DNA of 64,000 nucleotides from Algoriphagus litoralis (lineage in GTDB: Bacteria > Bacteroidota > Bacteroidia > Cytophagales > Cyclobacteriaceae). The stretch spans positions 124,001 through 188,000 of the forward strand of contig NZ_QGOL01000003.1 of assembly GCF_003259255.1 (NCBI RefSeq), read 5' to 3'. Under the pieces are notes generated by a model. The model was not told where the DNA came from. It did no database searches and saw nothing but the letters and a program-made list of their open reading frames with translations. Positions within the stretch are counted from its first letter, which is position 1, and every line of letters begins with the position of its first letter. Below are positions 34,315-42,887 of this stretch, piece by piece. Made by a program: the position numbers and the translations under genes.

Positions 34315-35009
34315 TAGAATAAGCTTGTCTGAACAATAGCCGGACGACTGGCCTGAATGGTTCCACGAAGCATATCCTGCATCAGTTTGATGTATCCAAG
34401 CTTCCAAGCCTCGGCACTGACTTTGGTTTCTTTTCCTTCAAAACCTACAGGGCCGCTCATTTTTTCAAAACCAATAATCATGCTCCAGACCGCGTAGAAG
34501 GTGATTTCTGGCTGAAGTTCAGGTCTTATGCTTCCATCTTTGATTCCCAGGGAAACCATCTGAATTCCGAGTTTTACCGGTTCGTGGTGGATTTCCAGCA
34601 ACTTGTGAAAATGGATTGAATCCAAGATCAAGGGGTCAATTTCTCTCCTTGTCGCAGAATCATTGTACTTTTTGAGAACATCCAAAAAGTTGATGACCGC
34701 ATAGTAGTACATCGGCTGTTCTTTGGAGAAAGTTATGATCTTTTCCATCAGATCGGTGAGCATTTCCAGCCCGTTTTTCCCTTTGGATCTGAGAACCTCT
34801 CTGAATTCTTCCTTAAACTGGTCGAAGGCCTTTTTGGTCAATGCCATAAAAAGATCCTCTTTGTTTTTGTAATAAAAATAAGTGAGACCTTTACTGATTC
34901 CCACGCGTTTGGCCACATCTTCCATGCGTGTGGCATTATATCCTTTGGTGGTAAAAAGTGCTACTGCTGAGTCTAGAATTAGTTTTTCTTTATTTTTTTC
35001 CCCTGCCAT
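34314..35009 (-). CDS. TetR/AcrR family transcriptional regulator
   Basis: A 231-residue protein. The N-terminal TetR DNA-binding domain is clear (residues about 8-55: ILDSAVALFTTKGYNATRME, GISKGLTYFYYKNKEDLF). A helical ligand-binding domain follows. It probably represses its own operon with the amidohydrolase, to which it is translationally coupled. It could also control the nearby lipid-catabolic genes, since TetR proteins of that type often bind acyl-CoA; no operator was identified. Confidence 0.88.
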   Translation of the reverse strand: MAGEKNKEKLILDSAVALFTTKGYNATRMEDVAKRVGISKGLTYFYYKNKEDLFMALTKKAFDQFKEEFREVLRSKGKNGLEMLTDLMEKIITFSKEQPMYYYAVINFLDVLKKYNDSATRREIDPLILDSIHFHKLLEIHHEPVKLGIQMVSLGIKDGSIRPELQPEITFYAVWSMIIGFEKMSGPVGFEGKETKVSAEAWKLGYIKLMQDMLRGTIQASRPAIVQTSLF

Positions 35010-35040
35010 ATAATTGAAATCAAGATTTAAAAGTCAACCA

Positions 35041-35048
35041 CAAAGATA
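35041..35048 (-). promoter_or_regulatory. -7 promoter element TATCTTTG
   Basis: A perfect TAnnTTTG box on the minus strand, 31 bp upstream of the TetR start. A TTTTG lies only 12 bp further up, shorter than usual spacing, so the -33 element is unsure. Confidence 0.45.
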
Positions 35049-35102
35049 TTAAATCAGGGTCAAAAGAGCAGGTAAAATCTAAGCCGCAAAGGAATAAAAA
35101 AA

Positions 35103-35124
35103 GCCTCAAAAATTATTTTGAGGC
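35103..35124 (-). terminator. Terminator of tyrS
   Basis: GCCTCAAAA and TTTTGAGGC form a 9-bp stem around ATTA. On the minus strand it is followed by a run of T, about 100 bp past the tyrS stop. The segment between (35125-35226) holds only a doubtful short basic reading frame. Confidence 0.8.
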
Positions 35125-35226
35125 CTTTTCGATTGGTGGTCAAGTGATTATTTCTTCTTGTTAGAGTATTTCCTTTTGGACACAAGGTAACTTCGCATCC
35201 GTTTCGGAATGCATCGATCTTGAGCT

Positions 35227-36531
35227 TTAGGTTATGCTTGATTTTACTTCAAGGATGTAATAGTTTTTCTTCCCTTTTTGGATCAGGAGGTATTTGCCCT
35301 GGAGCAAATTGAACTTGAGAGCGGCATTCGGATCGCTGAGTTTTTCCTTATTGATACTCACGCCACCACCTTGGATCATTTTGCGGGCTTCGCCTTTGGA
35401 AGGGAAAATCTGAGCCTGAGTCTTTTCGCCAAACAGATCCAGAACGTTTTCTAAGGACTCATAGTCAGTTTGGCTGAGCTGTACTTGAGGTACACCTTCA
35501 AAGACTGCCAGGAAGGTTCGTTCATCCAATGATGCCAGATCTTCTGTCGAGGATTTGCCAAACAGAATCTCCGAGGCTTTTACAGCCATTTCATAGTCTG
35601 CCTCACTGTGTACCATTGTGGTGACTTGCTTCGCAATTTCTTTCTGAATCAATCTCAAATGAGGCGCTTGGGAATGTTCATTTTCCAAACTTTCGATCGT
35701 TTGTTGATCCAAAACAGTGAAAATGCGAATGTATTTGGACGCATCCTCATCGGACACATTCAGCCAAAACTGGTAGAATGCATACGGAGAAGTCTTCTCC
35801 GGATCCAACCAGACCGAACCACCCTCGGTTTTGCCAAACTTGGTTCCGTCAGCTTTGGTGATCAATGGAACTGTCAGTGCATAGGCACTTCCTCCTCCCA
35901 TTCTTCGGATCAGTTCGGTACCGGTGACGATGTTTCCCCACTGATCCGAACCTCCGAGCTGGATGGAGCAATTTTTGTTTTTCCAAAGGTGAAAGAAATC
36001 GTATCCCTGAATTAGCTGATACGTGAATTCGGTAAATGAAAGGCCATTTCCTTCCTCCAAACGTCGTTTTACGCTATCTTTGGACATCATGTAATTCACT
36101 GTAATGTGCTTGCCTACATCCCGGATAAAGTCCAAAAAGGAAAACTCTGACATCCAATCATAATTGTTGACGAGTTCGGCTTTGTTGGCAGTTCCGCCGG
36201 TGAAATCCAGGAATTTAGACAATTGGCTTTGGATGCAGTCCACGTTGTGATCCAAGGTAGCTTTGTCCAGCAGATTTCGCTCAGCTGACTTGAAAGACGG
36301 ATCACCGATCATACCGGTGGCACCCCCTACAAGCGCGAAAGGTTTGTGTCCGGCACGCTGAAAATGCAATAAGGTCATCACACCGACCAAATGTCCGATA
36401 TGAAGAGAATCAGCGGTAGGGTCAAAGCCCAGATAAGCAGAAGCCATTCCTTTGGTGAGATGTTCTTCGATCTCTGGAGTCATGTCCTGCAGCATGCCTC
36501 TCCACTTGAGCTCTTCTATAAATGAAGTCAT
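35227..36531 (-). CDS. tyrS: Tyrosine-tRNA ligase
   Basis: A 434-residue class I aminoacyl-tRNA synthetase. The HIGH motif appears as HIGHLVG near residue 42, the KMSKS motif as KFGKTEGG near residue 232, and a C-terminal S4 RNA-binding domain is present ([18 protein letters not shown]). Length is normal. It charges tRNA-Tyr. A good -7 box lies 27 bp upstream and a terminator downstream, so it is a single-gene unit. Confidence 0.95.
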   Translation of the reverse strand: MTSFIEELKWRGMLQDMTPEIEEHLTKGMASAYLGFDPTADSLHIGHLVGVMTLLHFQRAGHKPFALVGGATGMIGDPSFKSAERNLLDKATLDHNVDCIQSQLSKFLDFTGGTANKAELVNNYDWMSEFSFLDFIRDVGKHITVNYMMSKDSVKRRLEEGNGLSFTEFTYQLIQGYDFFHLWKNKNCSIQLGGSDQWGNIVTGTELIRRMGGGSAYALTVPLITKADGTKFGKTEGGSVWLDPEKTSPYAFYQFWLNVSDEDASKYIRIFTVLDQQTIESLENEHSQAPHLRLIQKEIAKQVTTMVHSEADYEMAVKASEILFGKSSTEDLASLDERTFLAVFEGVPQVQLSQTDYESLENVLDLFGEKTQAQIFPSKGEARKMIQGGGVSINKEKLSDPNAALKFNLLQGKYLLIQKGKKNYYILEVKSSIT

Positions 36532-36557
36532 TGAAAAAGGGTCTTTTTATTAGCGTG

Positions 36558-36565
36558 CAAATATA
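36558..36565 (-). promoter_or_regulatory. -7 promoter element TATATTTG of tyrS
   Basis: A perfect TAnnTTTG on the minus strand, 26 bp before the tyrS ATG, implying a short leader. No T-box-like leader fits in the remaining space. Confidence 0.5.
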
Positions 36566-36709
36566 GGGGCTCGATGAGTAGGATAAAATTGGAATTTACT
36601 TTTGGTTCTGCGAACATTTTTTTTGCAACAAGGTTGCGGCACTATTCCATTAATGGAGAATTACCACATATAAATTTTGTTTACTTTCGGCCAAATCATT
36701 TCACACCCT

Positions 36710-39700
36710 ATGGAAAAACGACTATTCATTTTCTTGCTAAGCTTTGGACTGACTTTGAGCTCCTTTGTTTTGGCGCAAACTGCGCCCAATTGGCTTCGAT
36801 ATCCTGAGATTTCTCCCGATGGAAACCAGATCGCATTCACCTACAAGGGAGATTTATATCTTGTCCCAAGCTCAGGAGGAAAAGCCACACAGCTTACTTT
36901 TCACGAAGCGCATGATTTCAAGCCCGTGTGGAGTGCTGATGGAAAGCATCTGGCCTTCGCCTCCGATCGCTATGGTAATTTTGATGTTTTTATCATGAAT
37001 GCCGCGGGAGGCAATGCCACCCGATTGACCTATCACAGCACGGACGAGATGCCTTTTGATTTCAGTTCTGATGATCAGAAAGTGATCTTTGGCGCGGCCC
37101 GAATGGATATTGCAGCACATCGTCAGTTTCCAACTGGATCTCAACCTGAACTTTACCAAGTGTCAAAATCAGGTGGAAGGATTGATCAGATCTGGACGAT
37201 TCCGGCAGAATATGTGCAGACCAGCAAGGATGGATCAAAAATGATCTACCACGACAAAAAAGGAGGTGAAAATGAATGGAGAAAACACCACCAGTCCGGT
37301 ATAGCGCGAGACATTTGGATGTATGATGCTGCTAAAAATGAACACACCATGCTTACCAAATTTTATGGCGAAGATCGAAATCCGGTTTTTTCTCCAGATG
37401 AGACCGAGATTTTTTACTTGAGCGAAGCCAACGGAAGCTACAATATCTACAGCATGCCCGTGGCAAATCCAGTCCAAACTACAGCATTGACCACATTCTC
37501 GGGTTTTCCAGTGCGTTTTCTTTCCATTTCGGATAATGGGCTGATGAGCTTCAGTTTTGATGGAGAACTGTATACGCTGAAAAAAGGAGAGCAGCCCAAA
37601 AAACTGGAAGTCTCGATCGCCACGCAATCCATTTCCAATCCTGACAATTTCATTTCAATAAATGGAGGAGTACAGGAAATGTCACTTTCTCCTGACGGAA
37701 AAGAAATCGCATTCATCGCCAGAGGAGAGGTTTTTGTGACCTCGGTGGACGGATCTCTGACCAAAAGAATCACCAATACTCCAGAACAAGAGCGTTTTGT
37801 GGAGTTTGCTCCAGATGGCAAGTCTGTCGTCTATTCTTCCGAAAGAAACGGAAAGTGGCAGATCTTCAAAAGTTCCAAGGTTCGTGCTGAAGAGCCATTT
37901 TTCTTTGCAGCTACATTAATCAAAGAAGAATCACTGATCACACTTGAGAGCGACGCCTATCTTCCTAAATTTTCTCCTGACGGAAAAAAACTGGCCTATG
38001 TGGAGGGTCGGAGAAGTCTGAAAGTATTGGACCTGGCTTCGAAATCTACTGTGACGCTGATGGGACCGGATTTGCTCTTTCACATGCGGGATGGAGACCA
38101 ATATTACACCTGGAGCCCGGATAGCAAGTGGCTCCTAGCCACCTACCGACCCACTATGACCAATTCAGAAGTGGTGCTTTTGGATGCTTCAGGCAAGGAA
38201 GCTATGCGCAAGCTTACCCAAAGCGGCTATGCAGACAACACACCGAAGTGGGTCAATGAGGGTAAGCAAATGATTTGGTTTACCAATCGGGACGGTTTAA
38301 GAAGCTATGCCACCAGTGGACGAAATGAAGATGACGTCTATACTTTATTTTTTGACCAGGCAGCCTGGGATAAGTTTAGACTGAGTAAAGACGAATTTGA
38401 TCTTTTGAAAGAAATCGAAAAGTCAAAAAAACCTGCTGAGTCTACGGACAAATCTAAAGCGGACAAACCTGAATCAAAGGAGGCAAAGCCGATCGAATTC
38501 ACCTGGGATGGCTTTGAGGACCGTAAGGCAAGGCTGACGATTCATTCGTCTATCATGGGCGATGCAGTGCTATCCAAAGATGGCGAGAAGCTCTTTTACT
38601 TGGCGAGATTTGAGAAAGGGATGAATCTCTGGAGCACGAATCTACGAACCAAAGATACCAAACAAGAATTAGCCTTAGATGCCAGTTTTGGACAGTTGGT
38701 ATGGGATAAGGATCAAAAGAACCTCTTTTTACTTGCATCAGGCAGTATTTCCAAAATCAATCCTGAAAGTATGAAGCGGGAAAGTATCAAGATTGCAGGA
38801 GAGATGACTTTTGACAAAACAGCGGAGACTGCTCACCTTTTTGAGCACATTTGGCTTCGTACCAAAGGAATATTCTACACGCCGGATATGCACGGAATCG
38901 ACTGGAATGCCATCAAACCGGAATACCAGAAATATCTGCCACATATTGGAAACAGCTATGAATTTGCCGAAATGATCTCTGAAATGATTGGGGAATTGAA
39001 CGTGTCCCATGCCGGTGCTCGCTATTCACGCTCCATTCCCATGGCTGATGCAACCAGTGCTTTGGGTATTTTCTTTGACTATTCGTATGAAGGTGACGGT
39101 GTGAAAATCACAGAGGTAATCAAAGGTGGGCCTTTGGACAAATCAGATATCGCAGTGAAATCCGGTATGATCATCGAGAAGATCGACGGAGAACTGATCA
39201 CAGCCGATCTGGACTTTGCGAAGCTTTTGAATAGAAAAGCGGATAAGTTCACGCTGATCGAAGTGTTCAATCCAGCAGATCAAAGTAGGAAGCAATACAC
39301 AGTGAAGCCGATTTCTCTCGGCGCTGAAAACCAATTGCTATACAAGCGTTGGGTGAAAATGAATCAAGAGGAAGTGGAGCGACTCAGCGGAGGTAAATTG
39401 GGCTATGTTCATATTCCTGGCATGAGCGATGGTCCTTACCGCAATGTCTACGAAGACATGATGGGAAAATACTTCGAAAAAGAAGGAATTGTCGTGGATA
39501 CCCGGTTCAATGGTGGGGGAGATTTGGTGGCTGATCTGGCGATGTTCTTCACGGGCGAGTCGTTTTTGACCTATGCCACAGCGGACAAAGTAGTTGGAGG
39601 GGAGCCTACAGCAAGATGGACTAAACCTACTCTGGCTATGTTTAACGAAGCCAACTATTCTGACGGGCACTGTTTTGCCTGCGGGTATACCGATCTGAAA

Positions 39701-39943
39701 ATCGGAAAAACTGTGGGAATGCCTACACCGGGGACTTGTTCCTTTGCAGGATGGGAGGGTTTGCCTGATGGGACCCGATGGGGAGCTGTCCCAATCTCTG
39801 CCAAAAACAAGGCAGGAGAATGGCTGGAGAACAATGAAACCAAACCTCAGTTTGAGGTGAAAAATATGCCGGGAAAAATTGATCAGGGCATCGATCAACA
39901 ATTGGAAAAAGCAGTCGAAGAACTACTCAAAGACATCGACTAA
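36710..39943 (+). CDS. Secreted tricorn-like protease (S41 peptidase with beta-propeller and PDZ)
   Basis: A 1077-residue protein with a signal peptide ending in VLAQ. WD40/PD40-like propeller blades fill the first half (for example ISPDGNQIAFTYKGDLYLV and repeats of FSPDGKK). A Lys/Glu-rich linker follows near residue 590. A tricorn core contains NVSHAGARY (Ser766-His767), a PDZ domain (about 780-870) and an S41 protease domain with the likely nucleophile Ser984 in NYSDG. This is the tricorn protease order, here exported rather than cytosolic. It probably cleaves peptides in the periplasm or outside. The ATG at 36710 is preferred to the in-frame TTG at 36677. Confidence 0.9.
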   Translation: MEKRLFIFLLSFGLTLSSFVLAQTAPNWLRYPEISPDGNQIAFTYKGDLYLVPSSGGKATQLTFHEAHDFKPVWSADGKHLAFASDRYGNFDVFIMNAAGGNATRLTYHSTDEMPFDFSSDDQKVIFGAARMDIAAHRQFPTGSQPELYQVSKSGGRIDQIWTIPAEYVQTSKDGSKMIYHDKKGGENEWRKHHQSGIARDIWMYDAAKNEHTMLTKFYGEDRNPVFSPDETEIFYLSEANGSYNIYSMPVANPVQTTALTTFSGFPVRFLSISDNGLMSFSFDGELYTLKKGEQPKKLEVSIATQSISNPDNFISINGGVQEMSLSPDGKEIAFIARGEVFVTSVDGSLTKRITNTPEQERFVEFAPDGKSVVYSSERNGKWQIFKSSKVRAEEPFFFAATLIKEESLITLESDAYLPKFSPDGKKLAYVEGRRSLKVLDLASKSTVTLMGPDLLFHMRDGDQYYTWSPDSKWLLATYRPTMTNSEVVLLDASGKEAMRKLTQSGYADNTPKWVNEGKQMIWFTNRDGLRSYATSGRNEDDVYTLFFDQAAWDKFRLSKDEFDLLKEIEKSKKPAESTDKSKADKPESKEAKPIEFTWDGFEDRKARLTIHSSIMGDAVLSKDGEKLFYLARFEKGMNLWSTNLRTKDTKQELALDASFGQLVWDKDQKNLFLLASGSISKINPESMKRESIKIAGEMTFDKTAETAHLFEHIWLRTKGIFYTPDMHGIDWNAIKPEYQKYLPHIGNSYEFAEMISEMIGELNVSHAGARYSRSIPMADATSALGIFFDYSYEGDGVKITEVIKGGPLDKSDIAVKSGMIIEKIDGELITADLDFAKLLNRKADKFTLIEVFNPADQSRKQYTVKPISLGAENQLLYKRWVKMNQEEVERLSGGKLGYVHIPGMSDGPYRNVYEDMMGKYFEKEGIVVDTRFNGGGDLVADLAMFFTGESFLTYATADKVVGGEPTARWTKPTLAMFNEANYSDGHCFACGYTDLKIGKTVGMPTPGTCSFAGWEGLPDGTRWGAVPISAKNKAGEWLENNETKPQFEVKNMPGKIDQGIDQQLEKAVEELLKDID

Positions 39944-39944
39944 T

Positions 39945-39976
39945 AAAAAAGCCCGACTAGATAGTCGGGCTTTTTT
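39945..39976. terminator. Bidirectional terminator
   Basis: AAAAAAGCCCGACTA pairs with TAGTCGGGCTTTTTT, directly after the tricorn-like gene and before the convergent blaI-like gene. Confidence 0.93.
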
Positions 39977-39996
39977 CTTGATTATTTTTTACGCAA

Positions 39997-40326
39997 TTAT
40001 TGGTACTGTTTCGTGTTCAAAGATTCATCATTTTTGAAAAATGAAGAAAGTTTAGCGAATGAGCTTTCGAAATAACCTTCCAACATTCTTTTGATAATGA
40101 ATGTGCGGTACTCATCTTTAGAAACGATAGGGAAGTATTCGTGGCTTTTGCCGTACGATTTGTGACTTACAAATCCTTTTCGCTCAAGGATTCTCACGAT
40201 GGTTGATACTGTATTGTATGCCGGTTTTTGCTCTGGCATAGGAGTCAGGATATCTTTCACGAAGCCTCGCTCAATATCCCAGAGGATCTGCATAATCTCC
40301 TCTTCTGCTCTGGTTAATGGTTTCAT
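39997..40326 (-). CDS. BlaI/MecI family transcriptional repressor
   Basis: A 109-residue winged-helix repressor. It opens LTRAEEEIMQILWDIERGFVKDIL and contains YNTVSTIVRILERKGFVSHK, the recognition helix and wing of BlaI. It is slightly shorter than usual (about 120). BlaI proteins normally pair with an M56 membrane protease (BlaR1) that inactivates them; none is next to this gene. The target operator is not identified. Confidence 0.9.
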   Translation of the reverse strand: MKPLTRAEEEIMQILWDIERGFVKDILTPMPEQKPAYNTVSTIVRILERKGFVSHKSYGKSHEYFPIVSKDEYRTFIIKRMLEGYFESSFAKLSSFFKNDESLNTKQYQ

Positions 40327-40460
40327 AAGGTGTTAAGTTTTAATTCGATAGAAAATTATTCGTTTAGTTTCTTAATTCCAAAGAAATCCATAAAATATTT
40401 TTACTATTTAGTTGATCGAGATAATTAAAAATCTGATTTAGAGCGAGATAAAAATAAAAA

Positions 40461-40483
40461 AAAGACCTCTTTTGGAGGTCTTT
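40461..40483 (-). terminator. Terminator of the desaturase gene
   Basis: AAAGACCTC pairs with GAGGTCTTT around TTTTG. On the minus strand a T run follows, 17 bp beyond the desaturase stop. Confidence 0.85.
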
Positions 40484-40499
40484 GTCGATAATGGTTCTT

Positions 40500-41249
40500 T
40501 TAAATTGCCCTGAGGCGTATAATCCCTGTCGCATGCAGAAGCTTTACGATAGGGTAGGTTGGGTCAAATTCATACCATTTGACTGCAAAGTTTGGCCTGT
40601 TGGGAAGTTTATGATGATTGTTTTGGAATAACTCACCGAGCATCAAAACATCCAATAACAGGGAGTTCTTCGACTTGTCATTGTTGTCAAAGTTTGCGTA
40701 GCCATACTTATGTCCGCTCCAGTTTACAATAGCTCCATGTACAGGTCCCATCAAAAAGTGAATCGGAAGCAGAAAATACATCCACCAATGTGTGCCTGGC
40801 AATTCGAATACCGAGATGCTCAGAACATATATAGCTACATAGAGTAGAATCCACGCTACACGTACGCCCATATTATCTGCGAATCTGTCAAACTTATTCC
40901 AATCAGGAATATCTTTTGAAAAACGCTCCTCCGGCTTGAGTTTGAAGCTGAAGTAATCGTTGTAAATATTTTTGGTCTTCCACATCATGGTAAATAAGTT
41001 TTCTGTGTGATGTGGACTATGCGGATCTTTGGGCGTGTCCGAATAGGCGTGATGCATTCGATGCAAAATGGCGTAGGCTCTAGGAGAGAGGTAGGAGCTT
41101 CCTTGCCACATCCAAGTGAAGAAGTAAAAGAACTTTTCCCAATATTTGTTCATGACGAACATCTGATGGGCTGCATATCGGTGAAGGAAGAAACTTTGGC
41201 AAAACAGGGAGAAATACCAATGAAGTAGGAAGAAGATAATAATAATCAC
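40500..41249 (-). CDS. Acyl-CoA / fatty acid desaturase
   Basis: A 249-residue integral-membrane desaturase. The histidine boxes are HRYAAH near residue 23, HRMHH near residue 63 and NNHH near residue 212; the last usually reads HNNHH but here is QNNHH. Four hydrophobic segments are present. It inserts a cis double bond in acyl chains and so tunes membrane fluidity. Translation appears to begin at a GTG at 41249, just downstream of a perfect -7 box. The protein is short compared with stearoyl-CoA desaturases. Confidence 0.88.
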   Translation of the reverse strand: MIIIIFFLLHWYFSLFCQSFFLHRYAAHQMFVMNKYWEKFFYFFTWMWQGSSYLSPRAYAILHRMHHAYSDTPKDPHSPHHTENLFTMMWKTKNIYNDYFSFKLKPEERFSKDIPDWNKFDRFADNMGVRVAWILLYVAIYVLSISVFELPGTHWWMYFLLPIHFLMGPVHGAIVNWSGHKYGYANFDNNDKSKNSLLLDVLMLGELFQNNHHKLPNRPNFAVKWYEFDPTYPIVKLLHATGIIRLRAI

Positions 41250-41273
41250 TTAGGAAACTTTATTTTAGATGTG

Positions 41274-41300
41274 CAAATATACGACTCAGTAAATAACAAA
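41274..41300 (-). promoter_or_regulatory. Promoter TTTG-N15-TATATTTG of the desaturase
   Basis: On the minus strand a perfect -7 TATATTTG (41281-41274) is preceded by TTTG (41300-41297) with a 15-bp spacer, slightly short of the usual 19. The start codon lies 25 bp downstream. Confidence 0.5.
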
Positions 41301-41389
41301 TTGTAAGGAAATCGGACTAGCGGCGGGTTTATATCCTGATTTTTGTCAGATTTAACTTAAAATCGCTCCGAATCTTTAACTTAATAAAC

Positions 41390-41749
41390 ATGGAAAAAAC
41401 CAATAAAGCCTCATCCGTTCTGACCAAAATCCTATTGGGTGGAATCTCTGTTCTGATTGCTGATTTTTTATTGAATGGCGTAAGCATAGACACTTGGTCT
41501 ACTGGTTTTCTATTGGCTGCAGTGATCATATTGATCAATTTCACACTCAAGCCAATCATGATCATCCTTACCTTACCCATAACGCTGATTACCCTAGGCT
41601 TGTTTTTGCTGGTAATCAATGCGGGAGTTATTTTGATCGCAGCCTATTTCATACCTGGATTTACCGTTGACAGTTTTTGGTGGGCTTTGGGCTTTTCTCT
41701 GGTGTTGAGTTTGATCAATGGAGTTTTTGGCAATAGTCTAAATTCATAG
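41390..41749 (+). CDS. Phage holin family 4 (PF04020-like) membrane protein
   Basis: A 119-residue protein with four hydrophobic segments covering most of its length. The signature INFTLKPIMIILTLPITLITLGLF is typical of PF04020 (superfamily IV holin-like, YvlD) proteins. Despite the name, these chromosomal proteins are usually not phage lysis genes; their role is unknown. No phage genes surround it. Two copies of TTTAACTTAA lie just upstream. Its last 6 nt overlap the convergent gene. Confidence 0.85.
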   Translation: MEKTNKASSVLTKILLGGISVLIADFLLNGVSIDTWSTGFLLAAVIILINFTLKPIMIILTLPITLITLGLFLLVINAGVILIAAYFIPGFTVDSFWWALGFSLVLSLINGVFGNSLNS

Positions 41750-42184
41750 TGCCAGGGTTTGATCATTGACTCTCCGGTAAGCTTTCAATTCGCCTGTTTT
41801 AGATTTGCAAAAAACGGTGGGACCCTGCGATTTTTTCACCTCAACGAGTAGTAGTGACTTTTCGCAAAATTCTTCTTCTTGGTTTTTATCACCTGATATC
41901 TTGATCTCATCAAGTGTCAATGAGACCCGGGGCAAACAAAATTCTTCGTTGGCAGCGTCAATCATGTACCATTCTTCGTCAACATCTATTCCGATTAGTT
42001 TCTTTTTGTCAGACATCCCGATGATGATGAATCCTCCTTCAGAATTAGCAAACGCAGATAAGGTTTTGGCAATCTTTTCTTTGGAGGTGATTTTCTGCTT
42101 AAAATCTAGTTTTGACCCCTCCTTTTGTGCTAAAAGTCCCTTGACAAATTCTTTGTCAAATTTTGCTGATTTGATTTTATTCAT
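41744..42184 (-). CDS. AlbA_2 (divergent AAA-4) domain protein
   Basis: A 146-residue protein that consists of little more than an AlbA_2 putative DNA-binding domain. Visible are EGSKLDFKQKI near residue 18, KTLSAFANSEGGFIIIGMSD near residue 40 and GIDVDEEWY. Proteins of this family are often fused to transcription-regulator or ATPase domains; this one is free-standing. Function is unknown. It overlaps the holin-like gene tail to tail by 6 nt. Confidence 0.82.
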   Translation of the reverse strand: MNKIKSAKFDKEFVKGLLAQKEGSKLDFKQKITSKEKIAKTLSAFANSEGGFIIIGMSDKKKLIGIDVDEEWYMIDAANEEFCLPRVSLTLDEIKISGDKNQEEEFCEKSLLLVEVKKSQGPTVFCKSKTGELKAYRRVNDQTLAL

Positions 42185-42269
42185 TTACTTTCTTATCGAA
42201 TTATCATTAATGTTTTGAATTGCTAATTAATCCCCTATTTAATCTACAACTTATTTGAATTTTTGAGCT

Positions 42270-42827
42270 ATGCCAGTTGACAACCCAGGATTTGACCCAA
42301 AAAATATTGAATCCCTTAAATCAGAACTTCAAAAGTCTGGAAAGAACTTCAAGATCATTCCCGATGAGGAGAATTCTGAGGAATTTGTAAATTTTTACTT
42401 TCTCGGAATGTTTGAGGGAAAAGAAGCCATCTATGATGCAGCCCTTTATACACTTCGCCTTCATCATGCCAGTGAGGTTTACGAATTGGCCGAACATGAG
42501 GCTGCCAAAAAGTTTCCTAATTTCAAAGGAATCACCTATGAAGAAGACGAAAACGGTAATATGAAGCCACTTTCCAGTGAAGAGGAGGAAATAGGTTGGT
42601 TTATTACCGAGATCATCATGGAGATAGAAGAGGAAGAGACGGTCAAGGTGCAGGAATTTATCGATATAGATACACACCATGATTATGGTGTCGGATTAGA
42701 TGCAGCATTGAACGTTGAGGAAATTACTGAGCAGGTAATTTCTAAATTCATTCAGGAATTCAATGACGATACCATCGTGCTGGACGAGACACTGTATGCT
42801 TTTCAGACTGAGGACGATGAGTCCTGA
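42270..42827 (+). CDS. Conserved hypothetical acidic protein
   Basis: A 185-residue soluble, strongly acidic protein (long EEEE and EEDEN stretches). Predicted features are an N-terminal helix (IESLKSELQKSGK), a central helical region with LHHASEVYELAEHEAAKKF, and an acidic C-terminus. I do not recognise a family. A strong terminator hairpin follows, which ends at the start codon of the deacetylase gene. Confidence 0.75.
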   Translation: MPVDNPGFDPKNIESLKSELQKSGKNFKIIPDEENSEEFVNFYFLGMFEGKEAIYDAALYTLRLHHASEVYELAEHEAAKKFPNFKGITYEEDENGNMKPLSSEEEEIGWFITEIIMEIEEEETVKVQEFIDIDTHHDYGVGLDAALNVEEITEQVISKFIQEFNDDTIVLDETLYAFQTEDDES

Positions 42828-42859
42828 TAGCGCTGAATCTGAAAACATAGCCTATTCCG

Positions 42860-42887
42860 CGCTGGTTAATTAATCAGCGTTTTTTTT
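42860..42887 (+). terminator. Terminator hairpin touching the next start codon
   Basis: CGCTGGTT pairs with AATCAGCG (one GT pair) around a 4-nt loop, followed by eight T. The ATG of the next gene (42888) begins directly after the T run. It either ends the upstream transcript or acts as an attenuator between the two genes. Confidence 0.7.

Noticed and set aside
35140..35226. Short basic frame after tyrS on the minus strand (MRSYLVSKRKYSNKKK)
   Set aside because: Sixteen residues with no promoter of its own, between the tyrS stop and its terminator. Lys-rich content is easily produced by A-rich sequence; I could not support a ribosomal-protein match.
41390..41749. Phage holin marking a prophage
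   Set aside because: The PF04020 name is historical. No integrase, structural or lysis genes surround it.
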